Below the pieces are notes generated by a model. The model was not told the DNA's origin and ran no database searches. It was given only the letters and a program-made list of their open reading frames with translations. The position numbers were made by a program, and so were the translations under genes. A stretch of DNA of 64,000 nt, taken from contig CAZBDU010000017.1 of the NCBI GenBank assembly GCA_964490725.1, forward strand, positions 14,592 to 78,591, read 5' to 3'. Shown here in pieces: positions 8,347 through 16,538 of this stretch. How positions within the stretch are numbered: the first letter of the stretch is position 1; every line of letters begins with the position of its first letter. The DNA is from CAZBDU01 sp964490725. Lineage in GTDB: Bacteria; Spirochaetota; Spirochaetia; SZUA-6; DRHE01.

Positions 8347-9378
8347 ATGAAACGACTATTCATCGTCTTCCTCGGACTGCTGCTCGCCATGGGCGTGTTT
8401 GCAGCAGGACAAACAGAGAAGGCTCCGCAGAAGGTGGTCATCTATGCCGCCCTGGACACCAAGACGGCGAACGACCTGGCTGCAGCCTTCAAGCAGAAGA
8501 CCGGCATCGACGCGGAGATCGCCCTGCAGATCGAGCAAGCCGGGACCGTCGCGGGAAGGATCAAGGCGGAGGCAGCCAACCCCAGGGCCGACGTGGTCAT
8601 CGGGGGCAACTCCAACTTTCACACCGACCTGGCCTCCGGGGGCTACCTCGCAAAGTACACCTCTCCGGAGGTGAAACAGGCCGGGATCGACACCAAGTTC
8701 ATGGATCCCGACGGCTACTGGAGCGGCTGGTACCTGGGGGCCATGTGCCTGCTGTACAACGACAAGCGCTACCAGCAGGAGATCGCTCCCAAGGGGATCA
8801 AGCCCCCCTCCACGTGGGACGACCTCTTGAACCCGGCCTACAAGGGGGAGGTGGCGGTGGCCAGCCCGGTCACCTCCGGGGGCGGCTACCTGTTCATCGC
8901 CGCACAGATCTTTCGCCTGGGAAGCGAGAAGGCGGGCTTCGACTACATCCGCAAGGTGAACCAGAACATCTCCGACTGGACCAAGGGAGCCAACGGATCG
9001 ATCCCGCTGGTCAGCCAGGGGGAGATCATCGTCGGGGTGGCCTGGGGACACGACACGATCAAGCAGAAGCTGCAGGGCAACCTCCCCATCACCGTGGTCT
9101 TCCCCAAGGACACCGCCTTCGAGATCGGCGCTGCCTCGATCCTGAAAGGCGCCCCCCACCCGGAGGCGGCCAAGAAGTTCATCGACTTCCTCCTGTCCCC
9201 GGATGCGGAGAAGATCAACGCGCAGAATGGCTATCGCTACCCCGTGCGCAGCGGCGTGGCGCTGCCGGAGGCCATGCCTCCCTTCTCACAGCTGAGTCTG
9301 GCGCCGTGGAACCTCGCGGAGGCGGCCGCCAACGTGGAGAAGTGGAAGACCGAGTGGGAGCAGGTCACCGGGAAGTGA
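8347..9378 (+). CDS. ABC transporter substrate-binding protein (FbpA/AfuA-like)
   Basis: The product is 343 residues with a signal peptide ending FAAGQTEK, a spirochaete style lacking a classical lipobox Cys. The mature part begins VVIYAALDTKTANDLAAAF, as in family 1 solute-binding proteins of the Fe3+/aminoethylphosphonate/thiamine group. AAGGTGG-like initiation is good (AAGGAGGGAAGGG before ATG). An 11-bp perfect palindrome CACCAGTGGTG lies at 8308-8318 upstream. Iron is the default annotation of the group, but LacI control favours an organic or phosphonate-like substrate. It works with the permease and ATPase that follow. Confidence 0.87.
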   Translation: MKRLFIVFLGLLLAMGVFAAGQTEKAPQKVVIYAALDTKTANDLAAAFKQKTGIDAEIALQIEQAGTVAGRIKAEAANPRADVVIGGNSNFHTDLASGGYLAKYTSPEVKQAGIDTKFMDPDGYWSGWYLGAMCLLYNDKRYQQEIAPKGIKPPSTWDDLLNPAYKGEVAVASPVTSGGGYLFIAAQIFRLGSEKAGFDYIRKVNQNISDWTKGANGSIPLVSQGEIIVGVAWGHDTIKQKLQGNLPITVVFPKDTAFEIGAASILKGAPHPEAAKKFIDFLLSPDAEKINAQNGYRYPVRSGVALPEAMPPFSQLSLAPWNLAEAAANVEKWKTEWEQVTGK

Positions 9379-9409
9379 CCGCTCCGGCGCTCGAATGAGG
9401 CGGAATCAC

Positions 9410-9440
9410 GAGCGGGGCGGGCTTCGGCTGCGCCCCGCTC
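9410..9440 (+). promoter_or_regulatory. intercistronic hairpin after binding-protein gene
   Basis: GAGCGGGGCG and CGCCCCGCTC form a perfect 10-bp stem around an 11-base loop. There is no T-run. It probably protects the upstream binding-protein message or lowers readthrough into the permease gene. Confidence 0.65.
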
Positions 9441-9459
9441 CCTGCCATGAAGGGGGCTC

Positions 9460-11082
9460 ATGAAAGGCATCCTCCGCGAACCGGTGCTCCTGCTCACCAT
9501 TCTCGTCATCCTGGCGGCCCTGTTCCTCTTCGTGCTCGCCCCCATCCTGGGGGTCTTCCTCTTTCCGGCGCCCGCCGACTACGTGAGGATGCTCTCCACG
9601 CCGCGCTACCTGCGGGCGCTGTGGCACAGCCTGGTGATGATGCTCCTGTCCACCGGGACCGCCACGCTGTTCGGGTTCCTCTTCGCCTATGCCATCGCCA
9701 AGACGGACATCCCGCTGAAAGGGCTGTTCCGGGTGGTCTCCATCCTGCCGCTGTTCTCTCCCCCCTTCATGGTGGCGTTCGCCTACCTGATGATGTTCGG
9801 CAAGAGCGGGCTGGTGACCTACGGCCTGTTCGGAGCGCGGGTGGACATCCTGGGCTGGCACGGGCTGTGGCTCTCCGAGACGATCGCTTTCTTTCCCGTG
9901 GCAGCGCTGACCATGGAGAGCGTGCTGCAGTCCATCGCCCCCAGCCTGGAGCACGCGGGCAGGAACCTGGGAGCCACCGGCTTCCGTCTCTTCCGCACCG
10001 TCACCCTCCCTCTGGCGGTGCCGGGGGTGGCCGGGGCGGCGCTCCTGGTGGCCATCCTGGTGCTGGCGGATTTCGGCAACCCCATCGTCATCTCCGGAGA
10101 CTACTCGGTGCTGGCCACGGAGGCGTGGCTGCGGGTGGAGGGCTGGGGCGACGTGAAGGGGGCGGCGGTGCTCTCCTCGGTGCTGCTCCTGCCCTCGGTG
10201 TTGATGTTCCTTTTCCAGCGCTACTGGGTGGGGCGCAGGTCCTACGTGACCATCACGGGTAAGACCACCCAGATCGAGCGGGAGCCAACGAAGTGGTGGG
10301 TGCGGGTGCTGCTGTTCTCCTTCTGCGCCGCCATTTCGATCATGATCCTCCTGGTGTACGTGGCCCTGGTGCTGGGGGCGGTGGTGAGCGGCTGGGGGTT
10401 CGACTGGACCCCTACCCTGCGCTGGATCGGGGCCATCCCGGGGGAGGCGGCCGAGCTCGCCCGCAGCCTGATCTTCGCCCTGATCGCCGGCGGGGTGAGC
10501 GCCCTGTTCGCCATAACGGCGGCCTACCTGGTGAGCCGCCGGCGCTTTCCCCTGCGCCGCTTCGTGGACTTCGTCTGCATCCTGCCGGCGGCGCTTCCCG
10601 GGATCTTCCTGGGGATCGGCTACGCCATCACCTTCACCCGTCCCCCGGTGGACCTCTACGGCACCGCCGCCATCATCATCCTCAGCATGATCTTCTGGAA
10701 CATATCCATCGGCTACCAGACCGGGGTCGGGGCGCTGAAGCAGATCTCCCCCTCCCTGGGCGAGGCGGCCTCCAACCTGGGGGCCGGCGCCATGACGATT
10801 TTCCGGCAGATCGAGGTGCCGCTGCTGCAGGGACCCTTCTTCTCGGCCTTCCTGGTCTCCTTCATCCGGGCCATCACGACCCTGAGCGTCATCGTCTTTC
10901 TGTCCACCTCCTCCAACGCGGTGGCCACCTTTTCCATCATCAACTTCGTGAGCGACGGCTTCTACGGCAAGGCCGCCGCCCTGACCACGGTGCTGCTGCT
11001 CGTCTCCTTCGCGGTCCTGGGGGCCGCACGGCTGTTGATGGGCAGGCGCGTCGATCTGTTCGGTACGGGAGGGAGCCAGTGA
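9460..11082 (+). CDS. ABC transporter permease, fused two-module (FbpB-like)
   Basis: This 540-residue inner-membrane protein has two repeats of the binding-protein-dependent permease module, each with about six transmembrane segments and an EAA-type loop (EHAGRNLGATGFRLFRTVTL and GEAASNLGAGAMTIFRQIEV). The duplication replaces two separate permeases, as in FbpB/AfuB and PhnV-type systems. AAGGGGG precedes the ATG. The last codons overlap the GTG start of the ATPase (GTGA), so translation is coupled. Confidence 0.9.
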   Translation: MKGILREPVLLLTILVILAALFLFVLAPILGVFLFPAPADYVRMLSTPRYLRALWHSLVMMLLSTGTATLFGFLFAYAIAKTDIPLKGLFRVVSILPLFSPPFMVAFAYLMMFGKSGLVTYGLFGARVDILGWHGLWLSETIAFFPVAALTMESVLQSIAPSLEHAGRNLGATGFRLFRTVTLPLAVPGVAGAALLVAILVLADFGNPIVISGDYSVLATEAWLRVEGWGDVKGAAVLSSVLLLPSVLMFLFQRYWVGRRSYVTITGKTTQIEREPTKWWVRVLLFSFCAAISIMILLVYVALVLGAVVSGWGFDWTPTLRWIGAIPGEAAELARSLIFALIAGGVSALFAITAAYLVSRRRFPLRRFVDFVCILPAALPGIFLGIGYAITFTRPPVDLYGTAAIIILSMIFWNISIGYQTGVGALKQISPSLGEAASNLGAGAMTIFRQIEVPLLQGPFFSAFLVSFIRAITTLSVIVFLSTSSNAVATFSIINFVSDGFYGKAAALTTVLLLVSFAVLGAARLLMGRRVDLFGTGGSQ

Positions 11083-12158
11083 GGGAGGTACATCTCGCCA
11101 TCTCACATCTCACCAAGATCTTCGGCGAGGTCCAGGCGCTGAAGGACGTGAGCCTGGAGGTGCCCCGGGGCTCCTTCATGACTTTCCTGGGTCCCTCCGG
11201 ATGCGGCAAGACTACGATGCTGCGCACCATCGCCGGTTTCTACCGCCCCGACGGCGGCGACATCTATCTGGACGGGCGCCGGCTGAACGAGGTGCCCTCG
11301 CACCTGCGGGGAGCGGTGATGGTCTTTCAGGACTATGCGCTCTTTCCACACATGAGCGTGGAGGAGAACATCACCTACGGCCTGCGGCTGCAGAAGCTTC
11401 CCCGGGAGGAGGTGCGGCGCAGGCTCGAGCGCACCACCGAGTACCTGGGCATCCGTGGCCTGGAGAAGCGCAGCCCCGGCCAGATCTCCGGAGGCCAGCA
11501 GCAGCGGGTGGCCCTGGCCAGGGCCCTGGTGATGGAGCCGGAGGTTCTTCTGCTGGATGAGCCTTTGAGCAACCTGGACGCCAAGCTGCGCATGAACATA
11601 AGGGCGGAGCTCCGCCAGCTGCAGCGCACCCTGGGCATCACCACCATCTACGTCACCCACGATCAGAGCGAGGCCCTGGCGCTCTCCGACCAGATCGCCG
11701 TCATGAACGAAGGAAGGGTGATCCAGGTGGGCTCGCCCTGGGAGATCTACTTCCGGCCGCGCAACGCCTTCGTGGCGGACTTCGTGGGCATCGCCAACCT
11801 GATCGAGGGACGAGCCAGGGCCGCCGGTGGTGAAACCGGCGAAACCATCGTAGACACCGAGCACGGTCCCCTGCGGGTGGGCGAGGAGCCGCCCGCAGGG
11901 GAGGCAGAAGCGGTCACCCTCTGCTGCCGGCCCGAGACGATCCAGCTTGCCACGCGGCCTCCCGTCGAGGCGGAGAACGTGCTCCAGGGAGAGATCGCCA
12001 ACCATATCTTCGAGGGCTCGCACGTGCGCTACTGGATCAGGCTGGGCCGGCGGACCCTGGTGGCCGACGATCGGGAGGCCAGCGACCGGGGAGTGCTGGA
12101 GGGTACGGTCTACCTGCGTCTGCCGCCCCCCAAGCTGCACATCCTGCAGGGACAGTGA
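11079..12158 (+). CDS. ABC transporter ATP-binding protein (PotA/FbpC-like)
   Basis: This 359-residue ATPase has Walker A GPSGCGKTT, Q-loop VFQDYALFPH, signature ISGGQQQRVALARAL, Walker B VLLLDEPLSNLD and an H-loop in VTHDQSEAL. The C-terminal 110 residues form the TOBE-like regulatory domain of importer ATPases. GTG at 11079 is taken as the start: it overlaps the permease stop and has GGGAGGGAG just upstream. It powers the adjoining importer. Confidence 0.9.
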   Translation: MREVHLAISHLTKIFGEVQALKDVSLEVPRGSFMTFLGPSGCGKTTMLRTIAGFYRPDGGDIYLDGRRLNEVPSHLRGAVMVFQDYALFPHMSVEENITYGLRLQKLPREEVRRRLERTTEYLGIRGLEKRSPGQISGGQQQRVALARALVMEPEVLLLDEPLSNLDAKLRMNIRAELRQLQRTLGITTIYVTHDQSEALALSDQIAVMNEGRVIQVGSPWEIYFRPRNAFVADFVGIANLIEGRARAAGGETGETIVDTEHGPLRVGEEPPAGEAEAVTLCCRPETIQLATRPPVEAENVLQGEIANHIFEGSHVRYWIRLGRRTLVADDREASDRGVLEGTVYLRLPPPKLHILQGQ

Positions 12159-12160
12159 CG

Positions 12161-12916
12161 ATGATCCGGCGTCTCACCGTGCTCGGCTCGGGAACGATCC
12201 TTCCCCTGCCCGGCCACGGCTGCCCCGGCTACCTGCTGGAGCGTGACCGCTCGCCGGTGCTGGTGGACTGCGGCCCCGGGACGCTCTACCGGCTGGCCGA
12301 GGCGGGCCGCAGCCCGGCCGACCTGCAGCTGATCCTCATCTCCCACTTCCACCTGGACCACGTCTCGGACCTGGCCGCGATCCTCCTGGCCCGCTGGATG
12401 CTGGCCGGGGCCCAGGGGGCGGCCATCGAGCTGGCTGGCCCGCCGGGGCTGCCCCGGTACCTGCGTTGGATGGGGCGGCAGATGGAGCCCTGGTTCCGGG
12501 AGCACCCGCCCAAGGTGACCGTGCTGGGACCCCGGCCCCAGCGCATCGGCGAGCTGACCATCGCCTCCGTGCCCACTGGACACACCCGGGACAGCCTGGC
12601 GCTGCGCATCAGCGAGGCGGACGGCACGGCGGTGTTCTACAGCGGGGACACCGACGTCAACCCCGCCCTCATTTCCCTGGCGCGGCAAGCGGACCTGGCG
12701 GTGATCGAGTGCTCCATGCCGGATGAGCTGAAGGCCGAGGGGCACCTCACCCCCCGGCTGGCCGCCGAGCTGGCGGCGGAGGCGCAGGTGCGCCGGCTGC
12801 TGCTCACCCACTTCTACCGCGAGGTGCTGGAGACCGACGTCCTGGCCCAGGCGCGCCGCGCCTACCGGGGCCCCATCTGCCTGGCCCGGGACCTGGAGAG
12901 CTTCCCGGTACGGTGA
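12161..12916 (+). CDS. MBL-fold metallohydrolase
   Basis: This 251-residue hydrolase has the metal-binding HFHLDH motif, further ligands in PTGHTRDS and a late His in LLTHFYRE, and the layout of RNase Z/PhnP-like beta-lactamase-fold enzymes. It has no signal peptide, so it is cytoplasmic. The preceding ATPase stop almost touches its start (a GTG at 12155 is an alternative), so it is the last gene of the importer operon and may process the imported compound. PhnP-type phosphodiesterases belong to the same fold, but I cannot assign a substrate. Confidence 0.82.
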   Translation: MIRRLTVLGSGTILPLPGHGCPGYLLERDRSPVLVDCGPGTLYRLAEAGRSPADLQLILISHFHLDHVSDLAAILLARWMLAGAQGAAIELAGPPGLPRYLRWMGRQMEPWFREHPPKVTVLGPRPQRIGELTIASVPTGHTRDSLALRISEADGTAVFYSGDTDVNPALISLARQADLAVIECSMPDELKAEGHLTPRLAAELAAEAQVRRLLLTHFYREVLETDVLAQARRAYRGPICLARDLESFPVR

Positions 12917-12974
12917 GGGGAACCGGCGCCCGAGGACACGAGTGAAGGTTCTTTATGGCGGGCGGACCGGCAAA

Positions 12975-13001
12975 GCGCAGTGACTCGCTCAGTGACTGCG
13001 C
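12975..13001. terminator. hairpin between convergent genes
   Basis: GCGCAGT and ACTGCGC pair, then one mismatch and ACT/AGT continue the stem around a CGCTC loop. It lies between the importer operon and the VOC remnant and could stop transcription from both sides. T-runs are weak. Confidence 0.45.
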
Positions 13002-13004
13002 CTC

Positions 13005-13272
13005 TCACACCTCGTCTATGCTGAGGACCCAATTGATCCCGAATCTGTCCGTCAGGTAGCCAGCCGTTTCCCAAGGCCGCTTGGCGGGCGGCCCCTTGAT
13101 CCTACCGCGCGTATCCCCGCGTTGCCTGATCGGGCTCCGGAAGCCCTGTCCCAGTATGTCGCTCTGTCCCGCAAGGCGGCGCGCCTCATCGCGCATGTGG
13201 CCGGAAGCGATCCTCCTCCACCAGGGTCGGGCACATGAGGCCGATCTTGAAGAGTTTCTCGGCGACGGGCAT
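13005..13272 (-). pseudogene. decayed VOC (glyoxalase/PhnB-like) gene
   Basis: Read on the minus strand, an ATG at 13272 begins MPVAEKLFKIGLMCPTLVEE but stops soon after. A shifted frame continues and ends AGYLTDRFGINWVLSIDE, which closely matches the last strand of PhnB-like VOC proteins (usual form GxxTDKFGVxWM). The total is about 85 codons, well short of a full VOC domain of about 140. A deletion plus frameshift has probably destroyed it. The N-terminal part is not securely the same gene. Confidence 0.42.
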
Positions 13273-13331
13273 ACGGTTCCTCCCGGGCGTCCCGCCGGGC
13301 GGGACAAGTGTCGCAGGTTATGACAGCGGAT

Positions 13332-14381
13332 CTAGAACTCGTTGAACACCTTCACCACCCGGCCCTCCTCGATGGAGGTCCACGCGGCCGCCCCGGTGGA
13401 GACGGTCTTTGCCCCGTCCACCACGCCCGGTGAGGGCTCCCGATCGGCCGCCAGGCACTCCTCCATGTGCTTGCAGTAGCGCATCATGGTCTTGGTGTGC
13501 CCGTACACGTCGATGCCGTGCTCCGCCGGGAAGGTCATGGTTGCCGTGGGGCGGTACTCCACCTTGTCCCACACCACCTTGACCTGCCCCCCCAGATTGT
13601 CCGAAAAGGTGCTCTGCACGTTCATCTTGCTGCCGTACAGCGACAGCTTCATCATCGGTTCTGGCGGCTCGATCACCCCGTAGACCCCCAGGATGCGGCC
13701 AATAACCCCGCTCGCGAACTTCACGTTCAGGCAGAAGTTGTCCTTGAGCTTGTAGTCCGGAGTCAGCCCGCCGCGGCTGCCGTAGGCGTGCAGCTCCTCG
13801 ATGTCGCCCAGGAACCAGCGCAGCACGTCCACCGGGTGACAGACGCCGCCGAACATGAAGTCCTGGGGCGCCTGAAGGCGCCAGGGAGTCAGAGGGAAGA
13901 TCGGGCGAATGTCGTGCACGTAGTGGGCCTCTGCGAAGAGGATCTCCCCCAGCTCCCCGTCCTCCTGGAAGCGTTTGGCCGCGGTCATCTGGGGGTCATA
14001 GCGCATGGTCTGCCCGACCAGGAACTTTCGCCCCGTCTTGCGGACCAGCTTGACCAGTTCTTTGGCATTTTCGAGGTTGTTCGTCATGGGCTTTGTGCAG
14101 ATGACGTGCTTGCCCGCCTGCAGAGCCGCCCTGGCGTGCTCGTAGTGCAGATGGTCGGGACTGTACACCGCCACTACGTCGATGTCGTTGCGCTCGACCA
14201 GCATCCGGAAATCGGTGGTGTGGAAGCCGATCTTCCACTGCTCGGCAAGCGCCTCCAGCTTGGCTGCCGTGGGGCTGCAGATGGCCCGGACCTCCATGCG
14301 GTGCTCCGGGCTTGCGTTCAGCGCGAACATTCCGGAGCCCATACCGAGCCCGATCACTCCAACGCCGATGTCCTTTTTCAC
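13332..14381 (-). CDS. Gfo/Idh/MocA family oxidoreductase
   Basis: The product is a 349-residue NAD(P)-dependent dehydrogenase. It opens with the Rossmann motif GVIGLGMGSGMFA and has the family signature CTKPMTNNLENAKELV (the EKP-like motif with catalytic Lys) near residue 95. The C-terminal half is the substrate-binding alpha/beta domain. GTG at 14381 is chosen because AAGGAGG lies five bases upstream; the longer reading has no ribosome site. It is the last gene of the sigma-54-controlled sugar operon and likely oxidises the imported sugar or polyol. Confidence 0.88.
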   Translation of the reverse strand: MKKDIGVGVIGLGMGSGMFALNASPEHRMEVRAICSPTAAKLEALAEQWKIGFHTTDFRMLVERNDIDVVAVYSPDHLHYEHARAALQAGKHVICTKPMTNNLENAKELVKLVRKTGRKFLVGQTMRYDPQMTAAKRFQEDGELGEILFAEAHYVHDIRPIFPLTPWRLQAPQDFMFGGVCHPVDVLRWFLGDIEELHAYGSRGGLTPDYKLKDNFCLNVKFASGVIGRILGVYGVIEPPEPMMKLSLYGSKMNVQSTFSDNLGGQVKVVWDKVEYRPTATMTFPAEHGIDVYGHTKTMMRYCKHMEECLAADREPSPGVVDGAKTVSTGAAAWTSIEEGRVVKVFNEF

Positions 14382-14430
14382 GTTTTCCTCCTTGGTGAGA
14401 GCACCATCGTGTTCGCCGATCACGCCGCTG

Positions 14431-14469
14431 GAAAACAGGCGGGGCACGCCGCCTGGGCGGACGCGCCCC
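14431..14469 (-). terminator. terminator-like hairpin after binding-protein gene
   Basis: On the minus strand a GGGGC...GCCCC stem of about 13 pairs (one bulge, one wobble) with a two-base loop is followed by TGTTTTC. It lies between the binding-protein stop and the dehydrogenase start and should partly end the message there. Confidence 0.6.
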
Positions 14470-14489
14470 ACACCATGGGCGTCTGCGGA

Positions 14490-15473
14490 TTAGTAGTCCC
14501 AGCCCACCAGCTTCAGCACCCGTTCGTCGATGGCCCAGGTCACAGCCTCGTCGAGATTGTCCTTCGTTACCACCATTACTGGCAGATCCATCACGTCTCT
14601 GACCGCCTTGCCGTTCAGATTGTCGAGGGTGAGCTTGATGGCCATGGCGCCCTCCACCGCCGGAGAAGCGGCCGCGGTGGCCTCGAGCTCTCCTGCCTTG
14701 ATCATGGCGATCCCCTCGTCGGAACCGCCGGTCGAGATCAGCGCGATCCTGTCCAGCACTCCGCGCTCTTTGAGCACCTGCACGACCCCGCCGGTCATGT
14801 CTTCGTTGTTCACGAATGCCACGGTGAACTTGAGATTGGACTCCAGCCAGTTGGTCATGATGTCCATGGACTGCTTGCGGTTCCAATCGGTGGGCTGTTC
14901 GGCAACCACTTCGGAGCCGCAAGCGAGCTGCTTCAGCTTCCCGTACAGACCGTCACGGTAGGCTTCGATGATCCCCGCGCCGGGCTTGCCGGTGATGTAG
15001 ACGACCTTCTCCCCGGCGTGGCGCTTGCAGATGTACTCCGCCACCGTCTGGCCGATCATCTTGTAGTCGTAGCGGACAACGCTGACGATCTTGCCCTGCG
15101 AGGGGGGCAGCGAGGCGATCATGATCAACGGGATGCCGGCCTCGTTGCACATCTTGGCGGCGCGGGTCGCCAGGTCGCTCGTCTGGGAGAAGAGCATGAT
15201 CGCGTCGACCTTTCGGGCAATCAGGTCCTCCACGTTGGCGATCTCCTTCTCGGGGTTATACTCGGAGTTGAGGGCGATGATCTTCGCCCCAACCAGCCGG
15301 GCGCAGTACTGGACGGCGTCCAGATCCGCCTGGTACCACGGGTCTGGTCCGGGCATGATGTGTCCGAACACGTATCCCTTGCTCTCGGGCTCCTTGCCTC
15401 CGGCGGCGAAGGCGGCGCCCGACACCATGATCAGAACGATCATGAGTGCGACAACGATTCTCTTGACCGACAT
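14490..15473 (-). CDS. sugar ABC transporter substrate-binding protein
   Basis: This 327-residue protein has a signal peptide ending AFAAGGKEPE (no lipobox Cys) and a type I periplasmic binding fold (Peripla_BP_4 group, as in RbsB). A typical Asn-rich ligand region and the hinge strand sequence VVYITGKPG are visible. The ATG at 15473 has GGAGGAGGAAAC in front. The ribose/inositol/xylose-type fold says sugar or polyol but not which. It delivers substrate to the permease encoded upstream. Confidence 0.88.
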   Translation of the reverse strand: MSVKRIVVALMIVLIMVSGAAFAAGGKEPESKGYVFGHIMPGPDPWYQADLDAVQYCARLVGAKIIALNSEYNPEKEIANVEDLIARKVDAIMLFSQTSDLATRAAKMCNEAGIPLIMIASLPPSQGKIVSVVRYDYKMIGQTVAEYICKRHAGEKVVYITGKPGAGIIEAYRDGLYGKLKQLACGSEVVAEQPTDWNRKQSMDIMTNWLESNLKFTVAFVNNEDMTGGVVQVLKERGVLDRIALISTGGSDEGIAMIKAGELEATAAASPAVEGAMAIKLTLDNLNGKAVRDVMDLPVMVVTKDNLDEAVTWAIDERVLKLVGWDY

Positions 15474-15590
15474 GTTTCCTCCTCCTGTGAACTCTCGATT
15501 GGACTCGCCATCAACGCTCAGCACTCAGGCCACTTGGGTCTATCCTCGCCTCCTTTCCCCCCGGCTTGCGCATTCCCGCCGGAGCGGTAT

Positions 15591-16538
15591 CTACTTTCTC
15601 TTGCTGCCAATGGTGCTGATGATGACGGCGATAACGATTACGACTCCCAAGGTGACGTTCTGGAAGCTCGAGGGCACGTTCAGTATGTTCAAGGCGTTCG
15701 AGATCAGCCCGAGAAGAGTGACGCCGAGGAAGGCGCCGAGTATCTTGCCTTCGCCTCCCAAGATCGAGATGCCACCGATGACCGCCGCCGCGATGGAGCG
15801 CAGCTCATACCCGGAGCCCATGACGGCAATAGCCGACCCGATGCGGGAGACGAGCACCAGGGAGGCGATCCCGGCGGTCACGCCGTGAAGCGTGTACACG
15901 AGAATCTTCACGCGGTTGATGCTGATCCCCGAGACGAAGGCGGCATTCTCGTTTGCCCCGATGATGTAGATCCTTCGACCGAGCTTGGTGTACTTGAGGG
16001 CCAGGAACGCGACGACATTGACCAGCACCAGCACGACGATGGGCATGGGCACGTAGACCAGGGAGCCCCTGCCCAGGAACTGGAACTGTCCGCTCAGGTT
16101 GTGGGTATAGCCGCCGGTCACCAGCAGAGCCAGCCCCTGGTACACGCTCATCATGCCCAGCGTGATGATGATCGGGATGCACCGCGAGAAACTGATGATC
16201 AGGCCGTTGGCCAGCTCTGCTCCCACGGCAGTAAGGAACCCGGCCGTCACGGCGACGGCGACGCTCGTCCCTGCCTTGATCAACACCGCGGTCACGCTTG
16301 CCGAGAGAGAGATCACGGCGCCGACCGAGATGTCCAGCCCGCCCGAGAGCATGACGATCGTGGTCCCCACCGTGATGATTCCAACCACGGCAATCTGCTG
16401 AAGGATGTTGAGCAGGTTGCGGATGGACAGGAAGTACGGCGACAGGACACTCACCACGATGATGAAAACGACGATGGTCAGAAAAAGGACGAATATCTGG
16501 TTCCTCGGCAGGGATGCGATCATGCTTTTCCTGGTCAT
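15591..16538 (-). CDS. sugar ABC transporter permease (RbsC-like)
   Basis: The product is a 315-residue inner-membrane protein with about eight to ten hydrophobic segments. It has the family signature for sugar permeases, GGLDISVGAVISLSA near residue 65, and the late loop GGISILGGEGKILGAFLG. Its ATG overlaps the stop of the double ATPase gene. It forms the channel of this importer as a homodimer. The 117 bases after it hold only short GC repeats before the binding-protein gene. Confidence 0.9.
   Translation of the reverse strand: MTRKSMIASLPRNQIFVLFLTIVVFIIVVSVLSPYFLSIRNLLNILQQIAVVGIITVGTTIVMLSGGLDISVGAVISLSASVTAVLIKAGTSVAVAVTAGFLTAVGAELANGLIISFSRCIPIIITLGMMSVYQGLALLVTGGYTHNLSGQFQFLGRGSLVYVPMPIVVLVLVNVVAFLALKYTKLGRRIYIIGANENAAFVSGISINRVKILVYTLHGVTAGIASLVLVSRIGSAIAVMGSGYELRSIAAAVIGGISILGGEGKILGAFLGVTLLGLISNALNILNVPSSFQNVTLGVVIVIAVIISTIGSKRK

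Noticed and set aside
8347..12158. Firm iron(III) importer annotation
   Set aside because: The family match allows it, but LacI control and the coupled MBL hydrolase argue for an organic substrate, so I left the substrate open.
14490..15473. Naming the sigma-54-controlled sugar (ribose, inositol or apiose)
   Set aside because: The fold and the Gfo/Idh/MocA plus TIM-barrel partners fit many sugars; no residue pattern decides it by eye.
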